Assembly: GCA_023212725.1 (NCBI GenBank)
Contig: JALBYF010000015.1
Span: 1-64,000, forward strand
DNA: 64,000 nucleotides
Direction: 5' to 3'
Origin: Tranzscheliella williamsii
Taxonomy: Eukaryota > Basidiomycota > Ustilaginomycetes > Ustilaginales > Ustilaginaceae
The notes beneath the pieces were generated by a model that did no database searches, was not told where the DNA came from, and saw only the letters and a list, made by a program, of their open reading frames with translations. How positions within the stretch are numbered: the stretch's first letter is position 1; every line of letters starts with the position of its first letter. The position numbers were made by a program, and so were the translations under genes. Of this stretch, positions 41,375-52,109 are shown one piece after another.

Positions 41375-42326
41375 GTTGGGCAAGACGGCAACGCTCTGTC
41401 TCAGCACTACGTGGTAGTCCGGTCGGTCGAGGCAGGATCGATCTTCCAAGTCAGCCACTGCAACTGAAAGAAAAACGGTAAGACGGGGATGCGAGTAGGA
41501 TGAGGAGGAGCGGAGCGCCGCTCTCGATGCCTTCTTGTTGGGGGTTCACTCGCCAACACTTCCGAGATTCCATCTGGGCGCAGCCGGATCCGATCCACTC
41601 GCGATCCCTTGCCCGATCTGCGCCAATCATGTTAGGATCTGACAGGGCGGTAAGCTTATCGCGCGATATATCTGCCATGGTGTGCTCGCGTGGTTCGATG
41701 TCTCGATCGTCTTTTTTGGGGTTGATTGTTAGCTGCGGAGGGCCGGACCGCTTGCCATGTTCCTGAAGCCGGCTCAAAGCCAAAACCAGCGCGGGGCGCT
41801 TCACGGTTACTCGCTCGCTCATATTTGGCACCGCTCGTGATTGGCAATATGATCTGCCCAGCCCCACATCGTTTTCATGTCGGTAGCCACCGTTGTTCAG
41901 CTGTGCCGCTGCACATTGCTCAGAGCTGACAGCTCGCTTCTGGAGAGCGGGCTAGCTCCTCGTGTCTGTATGTGTCCGTACCACCTGTATAGCCCAGCTG
42001 CCGGCCAAACGCACACGAGAAACAAAATACAAAATTGGGCAGACAGTGAGGTCCATGACGTCTCGCCTTGCAGGCAGCTCTCGTCTCCCGACCACATCCT
42101 TCCTGATTCCACTCCGCTCATCCCTTCCCTTGGGCGGCACTATGCGTCCCGCTATGACTCTCTATTGACCTGAGATCAGAGCAACATCAGGCATGCCTAC
42201 GGTTGCGCCCCCCCCTCCTGCATTTGTTTTCGACCGATCACGTTCATCAATAGCGGTAGCGCTACGACACGCTTTCGTGTTGCCGGCCGCTCGTATACGC
42301 TCTCACCCCCGCATTTCTCCCCCGAC
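41375..42326. promoter_or_regulatory. divergent promoter region of MPC1 and the Zn2Cys6 factor
   Basis: About 950 bp between divergent starts. Several overlapping short frames are present on both strands, none family-like. No clear TATA box was seen. Confidence 0.4.
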
Positions 42327-45300
42327 ATGAGCAACAGCCAGGCGTCTTCTTCGATCCGGGAACTTTCCCGTGACTCTGTGAGCTCCCAGGGCACGCGACA
42401 TCCTATTTCCGAGGCTACCTCGGAGCGTCTTCCTGCGTCAACGGAGAGTGCACACGATGGCGAGGAGAAGGACGACAAGCTCTCTGCGAAAGAGGAGCAG
42501 AGAATTTACAAAGCTATTTCCAGAGTCCAGCGAGCGTGCAATGCGTGTCGCAAGCAGAAGGCACGATGTGAAGGGCCTGAGGACCCGCCCTGCCGCCGGT
42601 GCAGGCAGATCGGCATCGAGTGTATCTTTGAAAAGCCTACCAAGGAGGTCGCGTCGGCCATAGAAGCCAACGTTGGCACTGACAGGATCAAGGCACTCGA
42701 AACGCAGATGTCTGGCATGCAAAGCATGATTACCGAGCTGGTCGCCTCCATCAGGGCCAACACCCAAGCCCTCTCCTCGACACCACCACCACCACCGCCT
42801 GCCAACTTTTCGCCCTATTCTGTCTACAGCAAAAAGGTAGGCATTCAACCCGATCTTCACTTCGTGCGCCACCAATCTACGACCCAGCCTTCCAACGCCG
42901 AACCCCATGCTGCAGAGTCATCGAGCCAGCATCGCAACACCTCACACCCGCCGTACCGGCAGCTTCCTTCGTCCGAGGCCTTACAGAGGTACCCGCAAGA
43001 AGAGTCGTCCTGGAAAAATCACGTCAGACCTATGCATCACCATTCCTCTAAATCGTATACCAGCACTGGATCCCACGCGCCGCCTCTGCAGATACCGCCA
43101 GCCTATCTACTTCAACAGCCTCCTTTTCCAGCATCCTTCGGCCACCCTTCTGCCACACCCGAACACAAAGAAGCTCTCTACCGCAATCAGGGCGATCCTT
43201 CCTATGCTGCCGCCTCATCGCGACAACAGGCCTGGAATACCGATAGCCATCTACCTGGTCAAGCAGGATCCAGCGACACGCCTCAGGCCAAGCAACGGAC
43301 CTTGTCGACATCGTCATCGCGCGCTGGTGCCAGTGTTTCCTCGCCGGGACGCGGTAGCTATGCAAGCTGGGCTGCGCCCAACTCTGCCCTTCGCCAGCAC
43401 TCTGTCCGATGGACCCCTTCGGACCGCAACACGGCCCCTGAGCTGTCACCTTCCGATGGCATCCTACAGAGTGGCGCTTCTGACCCAGGATCTTCTAGCG
43501 CCCATTTTAGGGCAATGCACCATGCAAACAACAAAGAAGCCGACATCTCCAACGACCAGCTCAGCGCACCCATCGAAGCTCTGCGTGGCCTCGCCGACGC
43601 AGCAGCCGCTGCTGCAGAAGCAGAGCCCGATGGGCACACATCCAGCGCTTCGAATCAGGACAAGTCGGATGACGAGCCTGGATCAACAGAGCTCCGTGGG
43701 TCAGCCGAGTCTGCTACTCTGACAGCAGAGGCGGGCGATGCCGGCTCCACTTTCTCATACCCGGCAGTGGATGGCACAGGCGACAATGTCAGTGTAGACC
43801 CTGCCAAGGGTGCAGCCGCTGGCCCTGCCTCGACAAAGAAACGTAAAAGGGACATGGACGCTACCGCTTTCAGCGCAGCTGGTGCCCAGGCAGGGGCAGC
43901 CAATACGCCGCCAACAACACGTGGCAAGATGGAGGCACCTGGTATAGTGACCAATGCTCCCGGAGATGTGGTGACGCTTGGCCTCGTCAGCGAAACGGAT
44001 GCCATGCGGCTCTTCGAAATCTTTCAGAAAGGTGTGCCGAGGTTCATCTCTATCTTCCATCTTGAAGACGAGCCTCTGACCACCGAAGAAGCCTACCACT
44101 ATGTCCGCAGCACTTCCTATTTTCTCTTCAACGTGATGATCGCCATCGGCGCCAAGGTTGAGTGTGGTGGCCGCTCGCCGAGTCGTCTCTATCAAACATG
44201 CATGACTCAAGCCAAAAGCAACGCCAAGGAGACTATCTTCAGCCCCGTGACCGGCAAAGAATCGGTACAAGCCATGGTCCTTCTTGCCTCGTACAGCGAA
44301 AACGGCTGGTTACCCCTTGGATTGGCCATCAGGATGGCACAGGAGCTGGGGCTCGATCGCTCTTTCCAAAACCTAATGTCGTCCCTCCCGGCCTCCGGCT
44401 ACATCAAGCATCCTCAACCTCCTCCGCCGCCAAAGCACCTCACCTTTTACCACAATTCTCCGCAGTCTTCCACCTACACCGGCTCGCCCACAGATGTCAA
44501 CTCGATCGGGGGTGTTGATCCTCTTGACGGCAAGGGTTCTACCTTGTCCACCTCGCGAAGGAGCCTAGAAGAGCTCAAGGATTTGGCGAGGGGCGCACGG
44601 CTCTGGTTCTTCTTGTTCTTGTTCGACCATCAGGCATCCTATGGAGCCGGACGGCCTGCAATGCTATCCAAGCACTATGTGCGCAACTGCCGCGCCTTCC
44701 TCCAGCTGCAATACCCTCTGACCGTCAAGACGGATGCCAGGTTCATCAGCACGCTCGAACTCTTGATTATCAGGGAGACGCACTACGATGCCATGGCGCC
44801 GTATGATCAGCCCGTGGACGGCCGGATGCTTTCCAAGATGCGCGAGGTGACTGAAGAACTCAACGAGTGGCACAGCTATTGGTCGACCGATCTCGAAAGC
44901 CGGGGCTATGGTGCAGACTCGTTCTTCCAGCAGTCGAACATCCTCCAGTGTGCGAGCGCAGAGCTGTACCTGACATGTACTGCTCTGCGTGGGATCAAGG
45001 ATGCCAACGATGCGGACCAGATGGGTCCGGAACAGAAGGAGCTCATCATTCAGGCGACGCGGGCAGCCGACACCTGTCTGAGCATCTCGGTCAACAGTAA
45101 GGAGTACCGCGAGATGCTCGGCTGGGCGCCCCACTACACCCACGTCACGGCGGCCTTTGCCTGTGTCTTTTTGATCAAGATTGCCCGGCTCTTCCCGCGC
45201 CAGGTCGACACATACGGCATCTTTTCCAATGCGGAGCGTCTAGCGAGCCGGCTGGCTGAGGTGCCGGCGGTCAAGTATGCGCGCGTCATTCGGATTCTGC

Positions 45301-46061
45301 TCGCACAGGCATGGAAGAAAATCGCCGACCTGAGCCCGGCGATCGGCCTATACGCGGCGCTGGGGGCCGAGGCGACGCGGCCGGGTGCGATCACGCCGGC
45401 CGAGATCAAGACGGGTGGGCCAATCGACTCGGGGATCAGCCTGCTGTATAAGCTGCTGCAGGAGCACCAGCAGGGGCCGAGGGCGGACGAGGACGTCGCA
45501 GGCGCAGCGCACGACGAGGCGCGCGGTGGTGGTGCTGATAATGTTTCGGGCATGCAGACGCCGCGCCTGTCCGAGGTGGGTAGTGCCAAGTGGCTCATGA
45601 CGGGCCTGTCGCCGGCAGCTGGCGGGTTTGGCGGGGCGGCGGGCGCGCACGACGCCGTTTCGTGGAGCAGCTTCCTGGCGCCGCACACCCCGTCGGCGCA
45701 TGGCGCCGGTGCGGGCGAGCACGCGCTCGGCGCCGCGCACCTCCCCATCCAGCTGCCCGTCTGGATGCAGGAGAGCACAGCCGCATTCGCCCAGCCCGGC
45801 GCCGCCCACGCCAAGCCCCCCCATCCCCTCCCCGACTGGGACCACCACGACCACTACCACAGCCCCCTCGCATACACTCCCCACCCTCCACACACCACCC
45901 TCCCCCCCCCACACACCCCCAACACCCACCCGCCCGTCTCCGCCTCGACCAACTTCGACAACGTCCTCTCCGACCTCGGCCTGCCACTCGACGGCCTCGA
46001 CGGCCTCTTTGTCGACCTCCCGCTCCACACCCCCACCGCCCACTCCCACTACTCGCTCTAA
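42327..46061 (+). CDS. Zn(II)2Cys6 fungal transcription factor, 1244 aa
   Basis: Nuclear DNA-binding regulator of unknown target. The binuclear zinc cluster is complete at C71, C74, C81, C89, C92 and C99 (spacing 2-6-7-2-6), within RACNACRKQKARCEG. A long Ser/Pro/Gln-rich linker follows. The fungal-specific middle homology domain covers roughly residues 560-1000, with ESVQAMVLLASYSENGW and GLAIRMAQELGLDRSF, and continues into FFLFLFDHQASYGAGRPAML. The C-terminus is Gly/Ala- then His/Pro-rich and ends with an acidic, leucine-rich stretch (FDNVLSDLGLPLDGLDGLF) that looks like an activation domain. Neighbouring MPC1 is divergent, so it could share control, but nothing shows which genes it regulates. 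Confidence 0.88.
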   Translation: MSNSQASSSIRELSRDSVSSQGTRHPISEATSERLPASTESAHDGEEKDDKLSAKEEQRIYKAISRVQRACNACRKQKARCEGPEDPPCRRCRQIGIECIFEKPTKEVASAIEANVGTDRIKALETQMSGMQSMITELVASIRANTQALSSTPPPPPPANFSPYSVYSKKVGIQPDLHFVRHQSTTQPSNAEPHAAESSSQHRNTSHPPYRQLPSSEALQRYPQEESSWKNHVRPMHHHSSKSYTSTGSHAPPLQIPPAYLLQQPPFPASFGHPSATPEHKEALYRNQGDPSYAAASSRQQAWNTDSHLPGQAGSSDTPQAKQRTLSTSSSRAGASVSSPGRGSYASWAAPNSALRQHSVRWTPSDRNTAPELSPSDGILQSGASDPGSSSAHFRAMHHANNKEADISNDQLSAPIEALRGLADAAAAAAEAEPDGHTSSASNQDKSDDEPGSTELRGSAESATLTAEAGDAGSTFSYPAVDGTGDNVSVDPAKGAAAGPASTKKRKRDMDATAFSAAGAQAGAANTPPTTRGKMEAPGIVTNAPGDVVTLGLVSETDAMRLFEIFQKGVPRFISIFHLEDEPLTTEEAYHYVRSTSYFLFNVMIAIGAKVECGGRSPSRLYQTCMTQAKSNAKETIFSPVTGKESVQAMVLLASYSENGWLPLGLAIRMAQELGLDRSFQNLMSSLPASGYIKHPQPPPPPKHLTFYHNSPQSSTYTGSPTDVNSIGGVDPLDGKGSTLSTSRRSLEELKDLARGARLWFFLFLFDHQASYGAGRPAMLSKHYVRNCRAFLQLQYPLTVKTDARFISTLELLIIRETHYDAMAPYDQPVDGRMLSKMREVTEELNEWHSYWSTDLESRGYGADSFFQQSNILQCASAELYLTCTALRGIKDANDADQMGPEQKELIIQATRAADTCLSISVNSKEYREMLGWAPHYTHVTAAFACVFLIKIARLFPRQVDTYGIFSNAERLASRLAEVPAVKYARVIRILLAQAWKKIADLSPAIGLYAALGAEATRPGAITPAEIKTGGPIDSGISLLYKLLQEHQQGPRADEDVAGAAHDEARGGGADNVSGMQTPRLSEVGSAKWLMTGLSPAAGGFGGAAGAHDAVSWSSFLAPHTPSAHGAGAGEHALGAAHLPIQLPVWMQESTAAFAQPGAAHAKPPHPLPDWDHHDHYHSPLAYTPHPPHTTLPPPHTPNTHPPVSASTNFDNVLSDLGLPLDGLDGLFVDLPLHTPTAHSHYSL

Positions 46062-46554
46062 CCGCACATCCTGTATTCTAGCGCCGCACCTACACCGTGC
46101 CACTTGCAACCCTGGAACCCTTGCAACCATGTGCGTTCTCTCGGCCGCTCGCGCACAACGTGTCCAAGCAGACGCGGACACCCCTGCACGCCGCACAGAC
46201 AACAAGCCGCGCACCGGAGATGGGTAAAGATGGCGATTGGGATTCGCGGACTATTGGACTCTGGTGCATATCTATACGCAAGATATTCTCCCTGCGGGAG
46301 CCGTCACATCAGAGGCAAGACAACGCTGGAAAGAAGCCAGGCGGCGCGGGGCCGGACCCTTGGTGAAAGCCTGCAGTGAAAAATAGAGCGAGGCCAGTGG
46401 TAGAAAGAGTACGGATGGGGTCCCGCGTCGGCCGCCTCCATTTCGAGGCTTTTTTGGGACAATGCAAAAGGAGGGGGGAGGGCGAGTGGCGTGGCGTGCT
46501 CATCGCAGCTCGGTCCGGCTCAAAAGACGGCGAGCAAGCGCGAGGACGAGGCGC
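46062..46554. other. intergenic region between convergent genes
   Basis: 3' ends of the zinc-cluster factor and RPS0. Only short shadow frames are visible; nothing else was recognised. Confidence 0.45.
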
Positions 46555-47385
46555 TTATTCCCAAGAGGTGGTGGCGGCGGGCTCGGCGGCACCGTCAGCG
46601 GCCCAGTCCTGGGCGCCCTCGGCGGACCAGTCGACGTTGCCGGTCTCGGTGGCCAGGTTGGCAGCAACGGCGAGCGGAACGTCAGCCTGGACCTCGGCCT
46701 TGTCGGCAGCGGGCTCGGCAGTCTCCTTGGCAGCGGCGGCGGCAGCGGCGGTCTCCTGGGCCTCGCGTTCAACCTCCTCAGGGTCACGGTAGAAGAACAT
46801 GTCGGGCATCACAGACAGATCCTGGCCCTTGAGACGCAGGACAGTTCGGCAGAGCAACCACCAGAGCAGACCCACCGAGTGTCGTCCTCGAACATTACCG
46901 GGGATGGCAACGTCGACAAACTTGAGCGGAGAGTCCGAGTCGGCAAAGGCAATGCAGGGGATGTTGACGTAGGAAGCCTCTCGGATGGCCTGGTGGTCAA
47001 CTCGGGGGTCGGTAACGACAATCACTCGGGGCTCCTTGAACGATCGGGTGATGTAGTTGGTGAACGAACCGGGGGTGAATCGGCCAGCGATGGGCGAAGC
47101 ACCGGTCTGGTTGGCAAACTTGAGCACGGCTCGGTGACCGTACTGTCGGCCAGAGATGACACAGATGTCGGCCGGGTTCTCGACGGCGGCGAGGATTCGG
47201 GCGGCGAAGACAATCTTCTCCCAGGTCTTGCCAATGTTGAGCAGATGGATACCGTCAGCTCGTCGCTTGTAGATGTAAGGGGCCATCTGCTTGTCGGAGT
47301 TCTTGGTGCCGATGTGCGTCTGGGCGGCGAGGAGGAGGGAGATATCCTCCTCGGTGGGGTTGAGAGCAGCTGGAACCTTAGACAT
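46555..47385 (-). CDS. RPS0: 40S ribosomal protein S0 (uS2, RPSA)
   Basis: Structural protein of the small subunit, needed for 40S maturation. 276 residues from [15 protein letters not shown]. The uS2 fold is clear: [29 protein letters not shown] [34 protein letters not shown] and [16 protein letters not shown]. The eukaryotic acidic tail ends in AATTSWE, with Trp repeats (VDWSAEG, QDWAADG). The open frame extends 89 codons upstream of this Met but is not conserved sequence, so the Met at 47385 is taken as start. No intron is needed within the coding part. Confidence 0.96.
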   Translation of the reverse strand: MSKVPAALNPTEEDISLLLAAQTHIGTKNSDKQMAPYIYKRRADGIHLLNIGKTWEKIVFAARILAAVENPADICVISGRQYGHRAVLKFANQTGASPIAGRFTPGSFTNYITRSFKEPRVIVVTDPRVDHQAIREASYVNIPCIAFADSDSPLKFVDVAIPGNVRGRHSVGLLWWLLCRTVLRLKGQDLSVMPDMFFYRDPEEVEREAQETAAAAAAAKETAEPAADKAEVQADVPLAVAANLATETGNVDWSAEGAQDWAADGAAEPAATTSWE

Positions 47386-47993
47386 TGTGATAGATGATGA
47401 AACGGAAAACCTCGAAACTTTTTTTGCGTGTGAGGAGAGAAAGAAAGGAAGGATCGATGACGACCAGCCTCTCGATATCCAACGCTGCCTGGAGGTTTCC
47501 AGGAGCACCGCGCCTGCCAAGCTCGCCCTCTCGCCCGCGCAAGAGATTCCAACTTTCGAACTTGCCGCAGTCGTTGGCAATTCATCGATTCGGATCGAGA
47601 TTCCGCCTCGCTGGATCTCAGATCGGGAGATGGACACGCCTCGCGCCTCCACTTTATTCCCTCATGCAGGCATGGCTGTGCAGGGAAGCAACAACACCCA
47701 ACACCGCTCGCCATCCTGGATGCTTCAATCCTGGCACTCACGCTGCCACAGACCGCGGCCTTTCACACCTCCACTGCGGCCAATCCTTATGCGGGTTGCC
47801 GACGTCTCACTGTCGACGACGCGTAGCTAGATACCCTGCTGTAGCGCAAAGCCAGCAATATGAAACCGCACCGCTTGTACACTCTTGCCCCCTACGTCGT
47901 AGACTGCTCGACGGTCAGCCAAGCGCCTACGCTCCACCCTTTCAACACCGTGCATACTCGGCCGCTGAGGCACGATACGAAGCGTGAAGTAGA
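47386..47993. promoter_or_regulatory. divergent promoter region of RPS0 and the GIY-YIG-type gene
   Basis: About 610 bp between start codons. C/T-rich on the RPS0 leader side. No defined element was recognised. Confidence 0.4.
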
Positions 47994-49568
47994 ATGCAGG
48001 ATAGCCGCTCGCCTGAGTCGGGCCTACTCCGGGCATTCAAGAAGTTGGGCCTGACATCGCAGCCCAGTGGCAAGCAGAAACCGCTTCCACCGCGACCGCC
48101 GTCGTACCACGCGCCTCAATCCTCGCCTGGGGTGGCCTTCCAGCAGTCGCTACCGCCCTACCTCGCGCATCTGGGGGCAACACCAGAGGCGCCATCTGCG
48201 CATGTCGCATTTCCTGAGCCTCGCCCCTATCATCACACGCACGGTACCGGCTCAGCTGACCTGCCCGTTCGTCCGAAGCCACAGTCAGTTGCTTCCATAC
48301 AGCCTCATTCGTCGATGGCTACTCCACCAGGGAGCCATCCGCAAAGCTTGCTCCCTGGGTCTATCCCTCTACTGCCGAATGAGAAACAACCGTACCCGTG
48401 GGAGTTGGTCCCCCAGCACAGGCCAACAAAGGACACGGTGCATGCCATGCCAAATCTGCATTCTTCCCTTCAACCGATACATGGCTCTTGTCCATCAGCC
48501 AGTGGCTCGAGCGATATCTCGCTGAACGGGACGTCCCAGGGCGGAAAGAAACGGCCAACTGAGCTCCTGGCCCCTCCCTTCAGCCAACACGGCAAGCCCT
48601 CCAGCCCTAAACCGAGCAGTCCCTCTTCTCCTGCGGTCGGATTTACCAGACTCGTTGATGAAACGCCTGCTAAGGGCCAGTGCTGGGGCATCAAACAGGA
48701 TGGCACCCGCTGCACCCGCAGAGTTCGTGTTCACGCGGGGTCGCCATCAAAGCAGACTAAGAGTCTACGTCGCAAACGGGACGTTTCGGCGCCTCCGAGG
48801 ATGAAGGAAGCAGCAGGTACTCTCTTCATCGAAGTCTCAGACAGCGAGAGCGAGATGGAGCCATCTCGAGGATGTAGGTCTCGTTCTGCAAAACCACATG
48901 GTACGTCTGATACGATGGCGGATGCGGCCATTGATGTAGACGAAGTGTATTGCTTCCAACACGTGGCGGAGGTGAACAAGACCACCGGGTTTTACGCCCC
49001 CTCTTCCGTTGCCGCAGTCAGCAGTTCAATACCCGAGAAGTTCATCGAGTTTAACCAATGGTTCACCACTACAGCCTTGACCGAGCACACGCAAGCATTG
49101 CTGCGGAAGAGCATGTCGGAGAAGCCATCCGCGGCTGATCTTGCGGAGAAGGGGTACATCTACATCTACGAGCTTCGGGACCGGTCCAATGCCAGCCACC
49201 TGTGCCTCAAAATTGGGCGCACTACCAATGTCTTCCGCAGGATCAGCCAGTGGAGGTCGCAGTGCCAATCCAAGGACCCGCTCTTGAGATCCTTCCATCC
49301 TTCCGGAGACCGGCAGGGTCTGCTTTCGGGCGCAGACCGCATCCAGGTCGATGGCACCGCGCTCAGCCACAAGTGGGAGAAGCTGGTCCACACAGAGCTC
49401 AGAGATGTCGGCACACGCGTCGTCGAGCACTGTACAGACTGCGGCACCAAGCATCGCGAGATCTTCATGATCCCACGGCGTCCTAAGGCAGCAGGACTTC
49501 ATGATGGCTTCGATATGACGCGGCAAATCGTCATCAAATGGATGCAGTTTGTACGTACCCTGTCCTGA
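47994..49568 (+). CDS. T5orf172/DUF1766 (GIY-YIG superfamily) domain protein
   Basis: 524 residues with a Pro/Ser/His-rich N-terminal half. A small cysteine motif follows (CWGIKQDGTRCTRRV, about residue 227, with VYCFQHV about 100 residues later), which could bind zinc. The C-terminal DUF1766 domain runs from about residue 386: GYIYIYELRDR, LCLKIGRTTNVFRRISQW, EKLVHTEL and CTDCGTKHREIFMI. The domain is related to GIY-YIG nucleases and occurs in fungal proteins such as the meiotic Mug113 type; activity is unproven. The frame stops just after GTACGT (49550), a possible donor, so a short last exon could replace the final four residues. The start is the first Met in frame. Confidence 0.8.
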   Translation: MQDSRSPESGLLRAFKKLGLTSQPSGKQKPLPPRPPSYHAPQSSPGVAFQQSLPPYLAHLGATPEAPSAHVAFPEPRPYHHTHGTGSADLPVRPKPQSVASIQPHSSMATPPGSHPQSLLPGSIPLLPNEKQPYPWELVPQHRPTKDTVHAMPNLHSSLQPIHGSCPSASGSSDISLNGTSQGGKKRPTELLAPPFSQHGKPSSPKPSSPSSPAVGFTRLVDETPAKGQCWGIKQDGTRCTRRVRVHAGSPSKQTKSLRRKRDVSAPPRMKEAAGTLFIEVSDSESEMEPSRGCRSRSAKPHGTSDTMADAAIDVDEVYCFQHVAEVNKTTGFYAPSSVAAVSSSIPEKFIEFNQWFTTTALTEHTQALLRKSMSEKPSAADLAEKGYIYIYELRDRSNASHLCLKIGRTTNVFRRISQWRSQCQSKDPLLRSFHPSGDRQGLLSGADRIQVDGTALSHKWEKLVHTELRDVGTRVVEHCTDCGTKHREIFMIPRRPKAAGLHDGFDMTRQIVIKWMQFVRTLS

Positions 49569-50064
49569 CAGTCATTCATATCATGGCACTAGTCTACGCA
49601 GCTACCTACCCATTCATGTTTGTACCATAGATAGAGGTGGCATAGCGTGTTGCTTCCCCAACCTGTATTGTAATACTAGAAGCCGTCTAAAGACTCTAAC
49701 ATACCAGCTGACTTGGACAACGGTGCACTCTAACAGTCTATGTGGATTTCTGGCTCTTGGGGACAGAGAATCCAAATTGCAGTTTTATCTTTGTTTCACG
49801 TGACGAGTTTTCGACGGCCGATGCTATTGAGAAGAAGCCAAATCTGAGCTTGGGCGAGGCGAGGCCCAGAAGCCAGCTCAACTGAGTAGTGTGCCAGTTG
49901 CGCGCCGGGTTGAAGCAGCAGCAGCCGTAGTCGACATCAGAGACCCTCTTTCCTCCTTTGTGAACATCGTCAAGACATCCATATTCCCCTCCCCTCATCA
50001 ACCTTTATCTCAAGGTTAGTAAGAACGCATTGCGAAGAGCAGTGTCCGGCAGCAGTAGTCTCGT
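49569..50064. other. intergenic region
   Basis: No convincing gene. A minus-strand frame (49738-50001) is cysteine- and serine-rich and unrecognised; it could be a downstream exon of the small minus-strand gene candidate, but no splice join could be settled. Confidence 0.35.
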
Positions 50065-50292
50065 TCAGCAGCATCCGCCATCACCATCGCCTATGATAGC
50101 CGGCTTGAAATCGGCCAAACGCGCATTCATCATCTTGATACAATGCTGCACGGTCACCAGACCTGCATCGTTGCATCGTAGAGAGGGTGGTGACACACTA
50201 CTTGTCATCAGCTGGAGGTTGGACCACCAGACATACGCTCGGTCGACCAAGGCGACATTGAAGGGGCGACAGGCATAGTCCTTTTTAGACAT
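50065..50292 (-). CDS. small candidate protein, 75 aa, unrecognised
   Basis: Begins MSKKDYACRPFNVALVDRAY and ends with DGDGGCC. The first half looks protein-like and is preceded by a plausible leader, divergent from RPS2 with a 300-bp gap. A GTATGT donor-like word lies after DRA, and a CAG 74 nt later could define a short intron that changes the second half. The CC ending resembles a prenylation site, but no Rab GTPase motif is present. It could be the first exon of a longer gene or chance. Confidence 0.3.
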   Translation of the reverse strand: MSKKDYACRPFNVALVDRAYVWWSNLQLMTSSVSPPSLRCNDAGLVTVQHCIKMMNARLADFKPAIIGDGDGGCC

Positions 50293-50590
50293 GCGGAAAG
50301 GAGGGATGGGAATACGCTGCTAGGGGGATGCTAGTCAGTGGTACGCTTGTTTTTCGATGTGTATAGCGGTCTAAACACTCCCTCCGACCGCGCCTCGACA
50401 ACATGACCTCTCAGGCATAAGAACACAACTATCCGACACTCAGCCATCTTTACATGCTAGGCAACTCGTTCTGTCGCCTCCTCTCTGCTTCGCGATACTG
50501 CTGCTGGGACGACACTCACGTTGCCGCACTGCGTCGAATTTCGTACTGACTTTCTCTTCGGCCCTTTTGAACCTTCCTTCAGAATACAAT
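50293..50590. promoter_or_regulatory. upstream region of RPS2
   Basis: Pyrimidine-rich near the RPS2 start, as usual for ribosomal-protein genes. No defined element was recognised. Confidence 0.4.
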
Positions 50591-50830
50591 ATGGCTGACG
50601 CCGCTCCCCGTGGACGTGGCGGTTTCGGACGAGACCGTGGTGGACGAGGCCGCCGAGGACCCCGACGAGGTGGTCGACGAGACGACCAGAAGGAGGAGTG
50701 GGTTCCCGTCACCTCCGTCGGCCGACTTGTCAAGGATGGCAAGATCAAGTCCATCGAAGAGATCTACCTCTTTTCGCTTCCCATCAAGGAGTACCAGGTT
50801 GTCGACATCCTGCTCCCCAAGCTCAAGGAT

Positions 50831-50862
<32 letters not shown>

Positions 50863-51367
50863 GACCCGAGCCGGTCAGCGTACCCGATTTAAGGCTTTCG
50901 TCGCCGTCGGTGATTTCGACGGCCACCTTGGTCTCGGTGTCAAGTGCGCCAAGGAGGTCGCCACCGCCATCCGAGGTGCCATTGTTGTCGCCAAGCTCTC
51001 CACCATCCCCGTCCGACGAGGATACTGGGGTAATGCTCTCGGTGAACCCCACACTGTGCCCATGAAGGTTTCCGGCAAGACCGCCTCGGTCATGTGCCGA
51101 CTTGTGCCCGCTCCCCGAGGTACCGGTATTGTTGCCGCCCCTGCCTCCAAGCGAATGCTCCAGCTCGCCGGTATCCACGACTGCTACACGCAATCCTCCG
51201 GTCAGACCGCCACCATGGGCAACTTCCTGAAGGCCACTTTCGAGGCGGTCTCCAAGACGTACGCCTTCTTGACCCCCAACCTCTGGAGGGACATTGCTCC
51301 TCCTCCCACTCCTTACGTCGAGTTCGCCAACCACCTGGCCCGAACTGCCAAGAAGTCCAACTACTAA
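50591..51367 (+). CDS. RPS2: 40S ribosomal protein S2 (uS5)
   Basis: Small-subunit protein near the mRNA entry site. 258 residues from [18 protein letters not shown]. The eukaryote-typical RGG-rich N-terminus leads to the S5 domain: [56 protein letters not shown] and [20 protein letters not shown]. Of its 23 arginine codons I count 17 CGA, four CGT, one CGC and one AGG, a strong bias that fits the two tRNA-Arg(UCG) genes of this window. There is no intron in the coding part. Confidence 0.97.
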
Positions 51368-52109
51368 GCAACGGCAGTATATGCGGCAGCTCCACCGCTT
51401 TGTACCTTTCGTCTTGCCTTACTGCCTTTGGTAGGCCTGTTGTGACGCTTGGCACAAGCGTGCAGTGCCGGTAGCGGACCGCGCTTGTTTCTTCTAGGTT
51501 TCCTATCTCGCCCACTCTCATTCCCAGCTCCCCTATCCCCCTTTCCCGATGTTTCTACATCTCTTCTCGCTTGTATTCTGCATACAACCCACCCCCAAAA
51601 ATCTGAAGCATGCACCTATGCGCCTTGCCAGCATTTCCCACATAGTATATTCGTATCGGTTTGTGCTTGTCAAGGCTACCCTCGAATAGGCCATAGCCGG
51701 CAAGTGAGCGTTGCGTGGGTTGCGCAAGCTGTTTCGTGTTAGGTCTTTGCACCCATTCTCGTACGGCTTTGGTCTATTCAACTTGGCGCAGATCACGGAC
51801 TAGAAACGCTGATCGGAACCGGACGAAGAATTCAACACTTCCATCGACGATTTAAGGTGAAGCTTTGGTGGAGCGCGACGGAGAAAAGCGTAAGTCTGGC
51901 TGGACGGGCAGATCAGGAAGGCGGGTTTACTTGGAAAGTGCGCTCAGATTTGTATTCATTTCATCGGGCTGCTGGTTCAAGGCCAAGGGGCGAGTATGGG
52001 TTGCGTTGGTCGACACCATCTCCATTGGAATCTCTGCTTGTTTCCTCTTCCTGACGATACCTTGCTCCTCATCCTTTTCTCTCCGTTGCGCTTCTGAGCT
52101 ACCGACACG
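51368..52109. other. intergenic region between RPS2 and ATP17
   Basis: RPS2 terminator region and ATP17 promoter. No gene seen; only short random frames. Confidence 0.45.

Noticed and set aside
50065..50292. Rab GTPase C-terminus suggested by the CC ending
   Set aside because: No GTP-binding motif is present in this frame or in nearby minus-strand frames.
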